Of a stretch of 64,000 nt of DNA, positions 1 to 11,841 are shown in pieces. The notes below the pieces were generated by a model. It was not told the origin of the DNA. It saw only the letters and a list, made by a program, of their open reading frames with translations, and searched no databases. Positions within the stretch are counted from its first letter, which is position 1. Every line of letters begins with the position of its first letter. The stretch comes from Argentina anserina (taxonomy: Eukaryota; Streptophyta; Magnoliopsida; Rosales; Rosaceae): positions 9,300,001 through 9,364,000 of the forward strand of contig NC_065876.1 in the NCBI RefSeq assembly GCF_933775445.1, given 5' to 3'. Both the position numbers and the translations under genes were made by a program.

Positions 1-471
1 CTATAACAATGATCACAAGTGACACAACATTGAGTTTTCATTGTAAATACAAATATACAACAAGCCGTATCCTAGTCAACCTGGAGCCTATAACTAACAT
101 TTTCCGAGTTCCGCAAATCTCCCTATTCAATATTCATACATTCCTACAGCTTTAGTCTAGTGCACATTGCATCGTATCGAACACACACATAACTCATGAT
201 ATCTGTCTCTACTGGCCTAGCATCTCGATTAGCTAACTAGCTGCAGCAAATTACAACCAGAGTTTCGACAATTAGCAATTGCAGTTAAAAATTACTAACT
301 CCATTCTTCATTCAACTTCCAGCTTCCGTTTTTACTAATCACAACACCATTTTTCACTAGCAATAACAATTTGAAGCATACAGCACACGAATTCATAAGC
401 ATATAAATTGAAGTGAATCAAAACGAAAGTAAGTAAAGATTAGAGAGAGGAAGGGAGGGAAGAGAACTGAC
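1..471 (-). other. Intron 1 of the KEULE-like gene (partial)
   Basis: No coding segment is visible on the minus strand between the donor at 471 and the window edge. The stretch is AT-rich with a pyrimidine/purine bias typical of introns. It is assigned to intron 1 only by its position after the exon-1 donor. Confidence 0.6.
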
Positions 472-544
472 GATCGCGGCTGATTTGCTTGAAATTCTTG
501 TAGTCGGCGCCGTAGGACGACGAATCGGAGTCGGAGAACGACAT
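472..544 (-). CDS. KEU: Sec1/Munc18-family protein (KEULE/SEC1A-like), first exon only
   Basis: Read on the minus strand, the ATG at 544 opens a 24-codon exon whose product begins MSFSDSDSSSYGADYKNF and continues to KQISRD. This matches the N-terminus I know for plant KEULE/SEC1A proteins. The exon ends at 472 in split phase before a GTCAGT donor, so intron 1 occupies 471 to the left edge and the rest of the gene lies outside the window. Family knowledge: Sec1/Munc18 proteins bind syntaxin-type SNAREs (KNOLLE in Arabidopsis) and drive vesicle fusion at the cell plate and plasma membrane. The sequence just upstream (545-700 on the plus strand) is GA-rich, so CT-rich in the sense direction, as is common in plant 5' UTRs. 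Identification rests on a short N-terminal tag, so the exact paralogue is uncertain. Confidence 0.8.
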
Positions 545-1993
545 GTCGGATCCAGAAGCTTTTCGTTCTCTCCGATCGAATCGACGGCGACGGAAACCAG
601 AGAGAGAGAGAGGAAGAGGAAGAAAGAAGAATTGGGGAACGCGATTTCTTATTTTAATTTTAATTTTAATTTTAATTTTTTTTGGGTTGAGGTGGGAAGT
701 TAATTACGAAAAGGGACGATTTTTATTACGGGCGCTGACGTGTTGACTTTGCGGGGGAAAGGAATGTTGAACCGGCTAATGAAGCTTCGCGTTTTGGCTT
801 TGAGGGATTGGAAAATGACTTTGATCCCTTCTTGATTATGGATTTTTCCATCTTTAAGGAGATTCTTCATTCTTGTTTTGATTTAGTCATTATTAAGATA
901 TATAATCTGGCCTGCCATGGGTTGGCACCTTGCTGTGTTTCAAGCTTAATGCTTTCTTAACTACTAAGTAATTTTCTATATAAATTCATATATTGACCAT
1001 GATATGAAATCAATTGGATGAGTAGGTGATTAGTTTAGACCTACACGTGTTTGAATTATAATGTTGTTTTCGGTCTATTTCAGGATCGGATGATACAATT
1101 GGGACGATGCAGATAAGAGTGATATTTTCCGTGAATATTCTTTAGAAAGAAGAGGAAACAAAATATTTAACGTCACATTTATGTATACTGGCATATTTGT
1201 GCTAATGGACACCATATATTTGTAATTTTGTAAGCAATACAAGACAACTGTGTGAAATTTTTGTAATGACCAAGTTGTTGTTGATGGGGGTTCACCGCTC
1301 ACTACACTAGTGTGGCCAGGAAGAAAACATACGGATGCATCGTTCATAATGTGGACTTTTAGTGTGCAACGAAGGATCTCAGGCGTTTATAAATTGAACG
1401 AAAGATCATAAGTCATGGATGTTTTTGTTTGATATACACGTATCATAAGTTGTAGCAAATGCAATGTAAAATGAGACAAAATCCTGATGTTCGTTGCAAG
1501 CGATCTGATTACGTATATGTATAAATACTTAAATAGTATAAATGCCTAACTATAGTCTTCTTAATCGATCAATGGCTACAATGTTTTTCTTGTGCTTTCA
1601 CCTCTGTTAGTTAATGATACTGCTCATTTATTTTGTCTTGATAAGAGTTTGGGTCGTGGTCGGTCGACTAGCATTTGATAACATATACGGACACAACATC
1701 ACATAAGATAATTTTGTAATTTTATTACTATTGCCATACCCACACAATTTCCTTCCACACAGTGTGATAGCTTATGGAAGTGTCGCAATGCCCTGTTCCT
1801 CCTTCTGTATAGTTTGCACTTTGCACATGCCTCCCCTGAAATTAAGCTTCATGCCTCCTCCTCCTCCTCCTCTTGGACAAAATAGCAATGGTCGGAGATT
1901 AGGTCCACCCAACCTCCACTACAGCAGTGCAGCCACGGCTGCAGATTACTCGTACATAACAAAAGACAACGGTGCAGCCTCAACAACTTGGCT
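545..1993. other. KEULE promoter/5' UTR and intergenic DNA
   Basis: Nothing coding can be supported here. Positions 595-625 are a GA tract within the likely KEULE 5' UTR. Positions 645-680 carry a short repeated TTTTAA pattern. The open frames near 1731-2055 are low-complexity (a CTC run) and end inside a MITE. Confidence 0.5.
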
Positions 1994-2001
1994 ATTTCTG
2001 G

Positions 2002-2268
2002 CAGGACCGGTCCTGAGGGAGGGCAGTCAGTGCTACCGCACTGGGCAGGGCCCAAAATTTCAATTTTTTTTTCTGTTTGTTTGTTTATTGATAATCAATT
2101 TAATATAAGTAATGAAGTAAAACCACACTACACAATAGTGTTCTCCAACTTATCTCTGCCGATCAGTCTTCTTCTTCACTTGGCTAGGTTCCAAACCCCG
2201 AATTTTTTTTTGTAAGGGCCTTTTTTTGTTCTTCGCACTTGGCCTCAAATCCCTCAGGACCGGCCCTG
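2002..2268. mobile_element. hAT-type MITE, 267 bp
   Basis: The left end reads CAGGACCGGTCCTGAGGGA. The right end, read inverted, is CAGGGCCGGTCCTGAGGGA, so the terminal inverted repeats are about 19 bp with one difference. The flanks are ATTTCTGG (1994-2001) and ATTTCTGA (2269-2276), an 8-bp target duplication with one mismatch. The CAGG terminus and 8-bp duplication are hAT hallmarks. It is non-autonomous and has no coding capacity. Confidence 0.85.
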
Positions 2269-2276
2269 ATTTCTGA

Positions 2277-3545
2277 CACCAAACCTCAACACACAAGTCC
2301 CCATTTTAGTTCCTCACCGGTGGTCCTCTTCAGCCCTCTTTCTTAACGTTTTAAAAAAAATTACAACAAAGGAGAGAGTCAAGGATATGAAGGTGCGACT
2401 GTTTGTTTACGTTTCCACACAACAGAATGCACATCCTTGACTCAAAAAATTTACCATCTTCATATCCACCTCATCTATATTTTTAATTTTTCATCAGCGC
2501 AACGAAAATTATCCAATTAGTTTCTAATTAAAACATTACATTTGAACTATTATAGTTGCAAAAACTCATGTATTACATGTGCTCATGACCTATCTCTATC
2601 CAAAACATAGCGTTAAGGAAAGGGTTAAGAGGCTTTGATCAGGATTCACGTGTCACTGAACGACTAAATACAACCCAAGCTCAACCTTTTCACAACAATA
2701 ACTTCAAACCCCAAAAACAATTTCTCTGTTTTCTCAATTAGGAAAACAACAAGAAGGGATGCAAACATCTCTCTCAGGACTCAAATAACAATGACATTGC
2801 TCATGGTGAATGCTTGACTGTACTATAGGACACTCCATTAAATCCAAATTCAAGTTGCATAAGGTTGATCCCAAAGAGTGACTTGTATACATATTTTTGC
2901 TTACAAGTCATAAGCCACAGTACACCCCATTTCACATGACTGGTTACTTTCAGCCCTTGAACGTAGGGACCTGTGCTTGTGATATTGAAAAAAGGTTTTT
3001 GTTACTTGACAACAAAATTGATACTCGTTATAAATCCAGAAACTCATCCAAAAACCATTCACAAGTGAATCATCCAGTTCTAGTCCACATGGGATTGTAT
3101 CATCTATTGGTTTACCTATTTTGAGCACTTGTGTTGCACCCTACACATGATCTAGACAGTTTCATTTCCGGTTACTAAATAATTAGATCCTTACAAAAAA
3201 GAAAAAAATGATGAATATTAGGGCACACACAATTGATACGATCCCAACATCTCCGAAATGAAAAAAGATTTGGTAGATGTAAAAGCTATTGTATACTTGT
3301 ACCGGCATATTTACAAGGAAAACACTTGCATCCGAACAAGTGTGTACATGAAATTCATCTTGTGCGAAAGCTGGAAAATGGTACATGCAACAATCTCATC
3401 ATAAACAAAAAAATGCCACTTGTTTTGATCATCAAATGACCATTATACTAGAGGGTGCATACATAATAACATCATATTACCAAATAACAAGATCAAAAGG
3501 GCACCAAATTAAGTGTGATAAGCTAGTAGAAAAAAGGTCTCAGAT
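2277..3545. other. Intergenic DNA downstream of the DUF641 gene
   Basis: No gene, RNA or repeat structure stands out. The part nearest 3545 is the presumed 3' UTR and terminator region of the minus-strand DUF641 gene. Confidence 0.4.
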
Positions 3546-5079
3546 TTAAGGTGACGATGGGGTCAGACCATTAATATTACTATTGTACCTGCATAGCACC
3601 TTGCACTTGACCACGCTCCCATAAACATAGAACCCCGGCGCCACCATGATCCTAACCACCGAAGGCACCAACTTCCTTGCCTTGTCTCCGCCCATATCCT
3701 CCATATACACTGAGTCAAACCCGACTCCGCTTTCGACCCGGAAAACCGGCAAGCTCGGGTGGACCGACGTGGCCAATAGATGAACCAGCCACACACTCTT
3801 GGCGGCTCCAAAGAAGGCCTGCAAAAGCGGTTCGGGCCAGGCCCGGTTCCAGCCCAGCATCGCCACAATGTCGCTCATTTTCCTATCGCAGAACCTACTG
3901 AACTCCTCGCTGAAATGCCTGGTCCCCTTGATCAGCACCTCGTACCACGTCAGCCCCCCGAGCATATTAAACGACGCGTAGTTCGCCTCGCATTTCTCGA
4001 CCGGGTTCAAGATGTGGTTCCCCGAGTTCTTACAAAACCCCGGCGACTCGAACTCGTCGAAGAACGTCTTGTTCAGCAGAGCTTCCAAGTAGAACAGCAA
4101 GCTTCTTGGGTTCTTGGATAAGGAGAGCTTAATGTCGTAGGGATGAAGAAGAACCGTGATCTTGTCGTATACTTTGGTCCCGGCCATGTGGCGGAGCTGC
4201 ATAGTCAGCGACCGGCTCAGGAGCCGGACCGCGGTCCTTGCTTCGGAGACGGCCACCAGAAAATGCTCTACGACGGCTTTGTTGCTGTCGTTGAACCCGT
4301 TGAAGCTCTGTCGTTTATGATGCGCTGTCTTCGATCCCGAATTGTACGGCGAATTTCCGGTGCTGCACTCTTCAAGCCCGGACTTCAACCCATGGCAGTA
4401 GACTTCAAGCTTGTTCAGCTTCTTCTCCAGCTCGGCCATCGAGTACTTCAGCCGCGAAGCTTCTAGAACCGCCTCGTCTCTCTTCCTCGTCGTCTGAATC
4501 AGCTTCTGTGACAGCTCCGCCACCGCGATTTTCCACTTCTCCTCCCTCGCCGCGGCGTAAGGGTCCATCGGTAGTTTCGGGCTGCTCTTTCTAGTGAACG
4601 ACGAGAGAATCGACTTGAGAATGCCGTTGGGGCTGGCCATGGGGACGGACGACGACGAGCCGTTTTTGCGGTTGAAGCCGCTGTTGGTGTCCAAGGGCAC
4701 CACCGAGATCCTCTCCCGACCGTTTGGTCGACACTTGTTGCAGTTCACCGACATGTCGTCTATTTCTTCCTCTTCCCGAGTAGCCGACGACGACCCGGCG
4801 GAAATCTCCGAGCGCTTCTTACTGTGACGCTTGCCGTGCTTGTAGTGGAGAGGTGTGGACGTGTGCTTTGGAGTAGCTTTGTTTGGGGTGGTGGTGCTAG
4901 TACTCTCATTTCCATCTTCTTCTTGAATCTGCAACCAAAACAAATTAGATATCAGTTTATGAGTAAACAAGCTGTAATTCTCAAAACCAAAAGGATGTAA
5001 ACTAGCTTACAGGGGTGAAGTAGGTTGTGGTAGGGGGAGGTGGGGATTTGGAGGAAGGGGAAGAAGACGAGGGAGCCAT
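3546..5079 (-). CDS. DUF641 family protein (IRK-interacting protein / GIL1-like)
   Basis: Two exons, complement(3546-4928, 5011-5079), give 483 aa. Exon 1 (23 codons, start MAPSSSSPSSKSPPPPTTTY) ends at a GTAAGC donor. Exon 2 starts after a TTGCAG acceptor with IQEEDGNES. The N-terminal third is Ser/Thr- and basic-rich. A conserved block GILKSILSSFTRKSSPKLP precedes a predicted coiled coil (EEKWKIAVAELSQKL onward). The C-terminal DUF641 region carries the blocks LLHPYDIKLSLSKNPRS, ANYASFNMLGGLTWYE and WNRAWPEPLLQAFFG. It ends with the family's VESGVGFDSVYME and VAPGFYVYGSVVKC motifs. Family knowledge: GIL1 acts in light-modulated gravitropism, and IRKI was isolated as a partner of the receptor kinase IRK. 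The biochemical role is unknown. Which of the two subgroups this belongs to is inference. Confidence 0.88.
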
Positions 5080-7570
5080 TTTCTGGTTTGGGGAGTTTTT
5101 GGTTTCAGTGCTCTGTGTGGGAGTGGTGACACATAATATGATCTATATACGTGACTGGGTTCGTTTGGGGGTGGGTCTGTGGTTTTGTTAATCCTGAATT
5201 TGGGTGTATGCGTGTTTGGGAGGAGGTGGGTTTTGGATCCAGACTTGCTCTCTTTTTGTATTCTTTCGTTTTCTTAGGTTGGACTTTTCGTCGTCTTGTA
5301 ATCATATATGGTTATGAGATCACTGTGGGATGGGGAGTGGGCGACACGCGCGGTGTGATGAAGAAGACGGAGCCCGGAATCGAGCTTGTTGCATGGATTG
5401 CAGGATAAGGTGAATTAATTAGGTGCACTGGTGAGCTACAGGTAGTGTTAGTATCCCAGAGGCTAAAAATCACTTCGTGGAATGAAGATTAATTATGACA
5501 TTGATTCAGTACTTGATTAGTGTAATCAGTTTGGGGTTTTGTCTTTTCTTTGGATAATTATGATAGGTCAATTACTCAATTATCGAGATCTCACTGCCAC
5601 AATTGATGATGAAGTGAATTTAAACTTGCACCTGATCGAGCAAGTTCATAATTATACATTTACCTAGGTCATAATTATTTACATTTACTCGATCGGGTAA
5701 AGTAGTAAATCAATGGTGACAAAACCTCTGAAAATTAATTATACATTTACCCCAATGCTACTTCACATTGTAGTACTGTACCTGTTCTAACGAGGCCATT
5801 AATTTGGTTGGTCTACATCATAAATTTGGAAGTGTAAATGGAATGAGTAGACGTGCTGAAATCTCTTACCGGTCGTACCAAAAAATATGCAGGGCTTGTT
5901 TGAATTAATACTTCAGTGCTATTTAGCTGCGGTCATTTCTGCATCAAAGTTAGGGACAGCTCAAGACTAATTCCATTTACTAGATTGCATAGGGTATAAT
6001 CTACGGATCAAAGGCCTGGAAAACTAAATGCAATAACTATTGGATCGAATGTATGCCGGGATCTTAATGCTGCTATAACTGAAGAGTAATTGCATCAACA
6101 ATTTTCAATGGGTTTCTCATTCTGGTACGGCCGGTAATCTACTGGTCGTTGTGCGTGCATTTGCTTCCCATAGACTCTTCTTCTATGTATTGAAGTGTCT
6201 CATTCATCAATCGACATAGCACATTTGAATATTTGATGTTTCCTTGCGGAGGAAGGTGAGATCGATTTTTGATAAATTGCCTCAAAATTAAGAATTATAG
6301 TTAATGACAACCAGAATCATGTAGAAAACAACAGTATCTTGATCTATAATCGGATATACAAAATTAGAGATAAGATGTCTGACAAATTACTTTCAATAAA
6401 CTATTAAAACAAAAGGCATTGAGATAGAACTGATCGTTACGCAAAGCAAACCAACCAAAATTAGTACTATGATTAATTGGTGAAAGAGTGGTAATACGGT
6501 TATGAACTTATGATCAGTGAAAAATAAATCGAACACGCGATCATCGTAGAGGTTTGTCATCTCGCTCGGTACAACATGATATGGTGATTAACTAGTGAAA
6601 AAGGTAAATTAACAGAAAGTACCCGATACCAAATCAACAGGAACCCGATTATCAGGATGGGGGAAATTCACCAATACACAATTACGTTATCAATTAACAC
6701 CGTGATTATTCGTTGCTAAGAACATCAAATTAGTTCGGTGAAAATCTCACTTCATTGAATTAGTCATCTATAATCAAATAGAGACGTAACATGCAAGCTC
6801 CTCCTGCAGGGTCGAGATCAGAGATCAGAGAAGGCATGGGGAAATGTTGAGAGAGAGAGAGAGAGAGAGAGACGTCAATCAGGGTCAGGTAATAAAGAGG
6901 GTGCGTTATGGAGGTTGGAGCCATTTATGAGGGATTTGATAGTCATCCAACACCATTTATTGTGGCTCAGGAGTTGAATCTAACTCCGATGGACGCTTCT
7001 GCCTAACCACCGGTGAAGACATGACAGTGAGTCCGTGCATGTGAAGTTATTTAATGAATGACCGACGACAGCTGCGCGGCTGAGAGAGAAGGCGTCGCCA
7101 TCGCCACCGTGGTCCACCTTCTTCTTTTTTACATGGTAACATTGCCGCTGACCACTGTCATCTCTTCTCCATGACGCGCCAGTCTACCCTCACTGCCAAG
7201 AAAAAGTGAAATAAGGGACTGGACTGGACTCGAGCTCAATTTGGACCTGCATGCTTTGGGCTAGGTCCACTTATGAAGTTAGGATCTCTCTTTAAGTACC
7301 CAATCCATAACCGGACATCGTTTTTTTATTTTTTATTTTTGGTGAAAAAGAAAGATACCTACGTAGTTCGTAAGTTAACCTCTAATACATTATACAACCT
7401 CCATTCAGCTTGTTGTCAAAAAAAAAAAACCTCCATTCAGCTGATCAAAGTAGAAAACTTGAGAAGCTGGTAAAGACTAAAGACAAAGAGTGATGCCATG
7501 CAGTGCAAGAACGAGGCCAAGTCACTCATAACAAAAAGGGTCAAAAGTCGAGACTATTCTAGCATGTGTG
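5080..7570. other. Promoter of the DUF641 gene and intergenic DNA
   Basis: No supported gene. It contains a (GA)n microsatellite at about 6849-6872 and otherwise AT-rich unique-looking sequence. Confidence 0.4.
6849..6872. repeat. (GA)n microsatellite
   Basis: About 12 uninterrupted GA units lie in intergenic sequence. Confidence 0.9.
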
Positions 7571-7712
7571 GTCTGTCAAGAACGTAGAGGAGGTAGGATG
7601 GGCAATTGGTCAGATCTAGTATGGACGGTTGTTGGAGTCGGCGCATTGACGTGGTAGAAGTCATCAGTTCAAGCCTGATTATCCCTAAATCCAATGTGAG
7701 TTTTTCCATTTC
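7571..7712 (+). other. Nuclear plastid-DNA insert (NUPT) with the 3' part of trnV-GAC
   Basis: Positions 7646-7687 read as the 3' portion of plastid trnV-GAC (anticodon arm through acceptor end). They are followed by the usual plastid downstream text CCAATGTGAGTTTTT. Positions 7571-7643 match, from memory, a different stretch of the plastid inverted repeat near trnV (the text GTAGAGGAGGTAGGATGGGC). The two are joined abruptly at about 7643-7645, so the insert is internally deleted or composite. The differences I can recall are all G-to-A or C-to-T, as expected for methylated, non-functional nuclear copies. The tRNA lacks its 5' half and cannot be functional. Confidence 0.8.
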
Positions 7713-7951
7713 AAAACAGACTCCCCATTCATTAGATAGAGAAGATGCACCGGTATTAAGTACTCTATGGTTCAGATCTTTCATTCTGAATTAAACATTC
7801 GGAATGAAAATTATAACAATATAAGGTTTTAAAAATCTAAAACAATAAATAAAAATAACAGTTACAAATATTAAATCAAGGTACCCACTCAATGATAACT
7901 CTCAACAGCTTTCCCTCCATTTTTGAGATTGTTGCTCCTAGGTAATTAAAT

Positions 7952-8715
7952 GGTAAAATTGTCAAAATACATCATAAATTTGACTTAAATTGTCAATTTA
8001 CACCCTAAATGCTAAAATTTACCTCCTCAACTTGGCAAAAACTGTCGGTTTGCACCATCACCGTTAAATTTAATATTTTTCATTCAATTCGTGGTCACAT
8101 GTCATTCACATGATGTACATTTTTGTCATTTAATATTTATTTCATTTTTAATGATAAAAATGTACAAGGAATTTAAGTTTTGTACAATTATATTTTCTCA
8201 CGCATTCACTTCACGATATTTATCTTTCTTGATAATTTTTTTTGTTCCAAAATAACGATACATAATTACGACCATAAATGAAGAACTAAAACTAATTAAT
8301 TATGTTTATAGTCTCTAGCAATCGTCAAGTTTACTTCTAAGGTTTTGTTGTTCAAGAGGTTTGAGTTTTGTCTTATGTCCTCACTTAATTAGCTGATGAT
8401 GAATGTTAAGTGTACTAGCGGGAAAGAAATATTAAGAAAAAAAATCATGAAGTAAATGAGTGAACAAATATAATTGTACAAATACTAAATTCCTTGTGTT
8501 TTTTGTTATTAAAATGAAATATATATTAAATAACAAAAATGCCCATCATGTGCATGACATATGACCACAAATTAGATGAAAAATGTTAAATTTAACGGTG
8601 AGGGTGCAAATTGACAATTTTTACCAAGTTGAGGAGGCAAATTTTCGCATTTACAAGTTCGGGGTATAAATTGACAATTTGAGCCAAATTCAGGATGTAT
8701 TTTAGCAATTTTACC
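7952..8715. mobile_element. Long-TIR Mutator-like MITE (foldback), 764 bp
   Basis: The ends are GGTAAAATTGTCAAAATACA and its imperfect inverse. The inverted homology extends about 290 bp inward on each side, leaving a loop of under 200 bp. The element is flanked by a perfect 9-bp duplication TAATTAAAT (7943-7951 and 8716-8724). A 9-bp duplication with very long TIRs is the signature of TIR-MULEs. The arms have diverged by point changes and small gaps, so the insertion is old. No transposase remains. Confidence 0.9.
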
Positions 8716-8724
8716 TAATTAAAT

Positions 8725-9517
8725 TGTAGGCGTTACAGGCACACGTCATGAGCATCACCGAGCTGAATTGAACCAAACGGGCATGATGCTACTTTTAACA
8801 TAATATTTGAAGTAATAACACCCAATTTCCTTAATTTTCGAAGTTTTGATTTTTTTTTTCAATTGGGATATACAATTACTAACATTAAGTTAATTTCAGA
8901 TTTACTTTAATGTGGAAGATTATGTGCACGAAACTGTGCACACTTTTATTCGTATTCATTTCATATTTTAAGCGGTTTGAACGGTTGAACCGCTAATCCA
9001 ATTACAAATTTATAAGGTCATGAACTCATAAACCTTATGGGAAAGTCCAAATCATTACATAACCCGAATGAACATTACAGACAATTGCACCAAGGCACCA
9101 ACTATCTTGACCTTCAACACCCTCATATACTGACAACAAGGAAGACCAGAAAAGGAGGAGGAGGTCAATTTAGTAGTGCCTTGTTATTTTAAAGAGGATA
9201 ATATATCACGATTTATGAATCAAAACGTAGATTGCATAAATAAATAGTGTTTCTAGATAAAAAAAAAGTAGAAGAATAAAAGTCTGCGTGGTCTTCTCTC
9301 CCAACCCCTCCCTGCATTCGTTTCTGGTCAAATTCACAAGGGTTTGCTTGCTTGTATTTGAGCCCCAAATTCATTCGGACAACGCTTTCGGACCATATCC
9401 GATGCGTAAACGGAACCCCAATTCCCCCAAAATCATGAATTTCTGATTTCACAAGGGTTTGTTTGCTTTTATTAGAGCCCCAAACTCAGGCTCAGATCAA
9501 TAGGAGCTACAGCAGCA
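8725..9517 (+). promoter_or_regulatory. Promoter and 5' UTR region of the DHHC gene, with a duplicated segment
   Basis: No gene lies here. A roughly 41-bp segment at 9333-9373 recurs at 9448-9488, just before the start codon, as a direct repeat with a few changes. Both copies share TTCACAAGGGTTTG and GAGCCCCAAA. This is probably a local duplication in the 5' leader. No TATA box could be assigned with confidence. Confidence 0.45.
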
Positions 9518-11841
9518 ATGTCGTGGAACGCGTTCAAGCTCTGCACGGCGCTGCGAGCCCTCGGCTACATTATGGTCCTCGTCGTCGTCGGCATAGTCGG
9601 CCTCACCTACTACGCCGTCGTTTTGGCCAATTACTTGCCGGCCCTTCTCGGAGGTGGCCTCGGTGCGCTTATTGCTTTCCCGCTCTTGATTCTCTTCCAT
9701 TTTCTGGTAATTCCCATTCACCCAGAATCTCTTTTTAGTTTTTAAATTTGTTATTGGTAAAAGCTGAGATTTTTAGCTGTCAATAGTTATGAAAGCGTTC
9801 ACCTTTACTAAGAATATGAAGCTCATAGGCATTGCCTATATTATGAAAAGAAAATTAAGGAAAGTAGAATTAGAACAAAGTGAAAAAACTTAAAGCTTTT
9901 GAATTTGGGTGTCTGTGTTGAGAAGCTAAAGGGTTATGAAACTGGTGACTTGAGTTTGGAGTCTCTGCAAACTAGGAAAGTGACATTTGGTTGTAGAATA
10001 TCTGGGGCCTTTATCTTTGCCACTTTTTGGTTAAGTGAGAATGTGAGATAACGGAGATGTTATTTATGGAGCTTTAGTTATTGAGGATTGTACTACTGAA
10101 AGTTGTTGTATACAATAGATGCAATGCAATACAAGATATTTCTGTAGTAGTCTGTTGCTGTTTAATAATGATTTCATCTGCGAAATTATGGGGAGCTCTT
10201 GCATATAAGGGTTGTACATTGAACAATAAGAACAATCAGGCAAGATTGCAAAGGACTTGTGCCATGTATTTGGGAGCTAGGAATTGGAGTTTGGGATTAG
10301 AATATGATTTCATATTGAGGGTGACATATGGAACATATAACAATTGTGGAAATAAAATTTATTCATTTTGGAAAACTTGGGTTGGTCATGTAGTTGGTGA
10401 TGCTGCTGTGGAGCTACTTTTATGTTGTTGTAACGGATCCTGGGGGTGTTCCACCAAATTGGAGGCCGGAAATTGATGAGGAGGGAGGCCAGGGAGACCC
10501 AATGGTGCAATCAGAATATGGTGGTGCAGGCCTAGTATCTAACCAATCTGTCATGGCTTTTGACCCAGCAAATCAAAAAGTACGGTACTGTCGGAAGTGC
10601 AACCAATATAAACCACCTCGTTGTCACCACTGTTCTGTTTGTAAGTGCTTTCAAATTAGTTTCTGTATTTTGAAAACTCTGATTGTGGTGTGGAAGATTT
10701 CTCAACTATCTGTGCATTGATTTTAGGTGGCAGGTGTATATTGAAAATGGACCATCATTGTGTATGGGTAGTCAACTGTGTTGGAGCATTGAATTACAAG
10801 TACTTTCTACTTTTCTTGGTATGTAAGCTGCACTAATTCGGTATTTAAATTTCAAGTGCATATTGAGCACTTCAGTGGCATGATAAACAATATCAACTGA
10901 GCTAAGTGTATGACTTTGTATATATTACTGTATTGCAGTTTTATACCTTTCTCGAGACAACTCTCGTCACATTATCACTGTTGAAATATTTTATGGCATT
11001 TTTTACCGATCAAGATATATCTGGAACACTGGGAACCGTTGCAGCCAGCTTTATCACATTTGGTTAGTATATAGATAGCTCTTCTTATTATTTTTTATGC
11101 AGTTTTTTTTTCTTATTCATAATTTCCTCCTTTCCATCTTGTTTTCAGTTTTAAACTTAGCATTTTCATTGAGTGTTCTGGGCTTTATGATCATGCACCT
11201 ATCATTGGTGGCAGCCAATACCACAACAATTGAGGTAATGGATTTAATTGTACAATTTTTGAATTAAAATGACAAGGGCTTACTGTAGTACGTCTCATAT
11301 GAGTTTCTTGATTGCCTCAGGCATATGAGAAGAAAAATACTCCCAAATGGCATTATGACCTCGGTCGAAAGAAAAACTTCGAACAGGTTTGGTTTTTCCT
11401 GTCCTTTTGTTAAAGTCCTTGGTTTACCTCCTCTGTGTGGATTGTACCCAGCCATCAAAACAGTTTTAGATATGTGTTCTTTAGTTAGTTCAAGCACTAA
11501 CTCCCACTAGCTAAATCAGCACCCAACGCTGGCATAACTGAATTCAGTGCCACATTATAAAATTTTTTTTTGAAATATATGAACCTGTTTATGTTGATAA
11601 ACTGGTTTATTGTTACTCAAAACTCAAGCTGTGTAGTAGAAGTGTTTATCCGTGCATTTCACTTATAAAACTGTACTCGGTTGGTGTAGTGAATTACCTA
11701 TATGTTTCCCAGGTGTTTGGGACAGATAAGTGGTATTGGTTCATTCCTGCATATTCAGAGGAGGATTTAAGACGGATACCAGCTCTTCAGGGGATGGATT
11801 ATCCAACAAGGCCTGAGTTGCATGCACTTCAGCAGTTATAA
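9518..11841 (+). CDS. PAT13/14: DHHC-type protein S-acyltransferase (PAT13/PAT14-like)
   Basis: Seven exons: 9518-9706, 10394-10640, 10727-10818, 10939-11062, 11149-11234, 11321-11386 and 11713-11841. All have GT-AG borders and consistent phases, giving 310 aa. The start [19 protein letters not shown] matches the plant PAT13/14 N-terminus. Two membrane segments occupy about residues 14-65. The cysteine-rich domain begins [19 protein letters not shown] and carries the catalytic DHHC at about residues 154-157 ([15 protein letters not shown]). Two further membrane segments follow (exons 4 and 5). The conserved TTIE of the TTxE motif ends exon 5, and [14 protein letters not shown] follows. The enzyme transfers palmitate to cysteines of membrane-associated proteins; Arabidopsis PAT13/14 act at Golgi or vesicle membranes and influence senescence. 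All motifs are intact, so the gene should be functional. The 3' UTR probably extends several hundred bases past 11841. Confidence 0.93.

Noticed and set aside
7646..7687. Nuclear tRNA-Val gene
   Set aside because: Only the 3' part is present, and the sequence is of plastid trnV-GAC type with decay; it belongs to a plastid insert.
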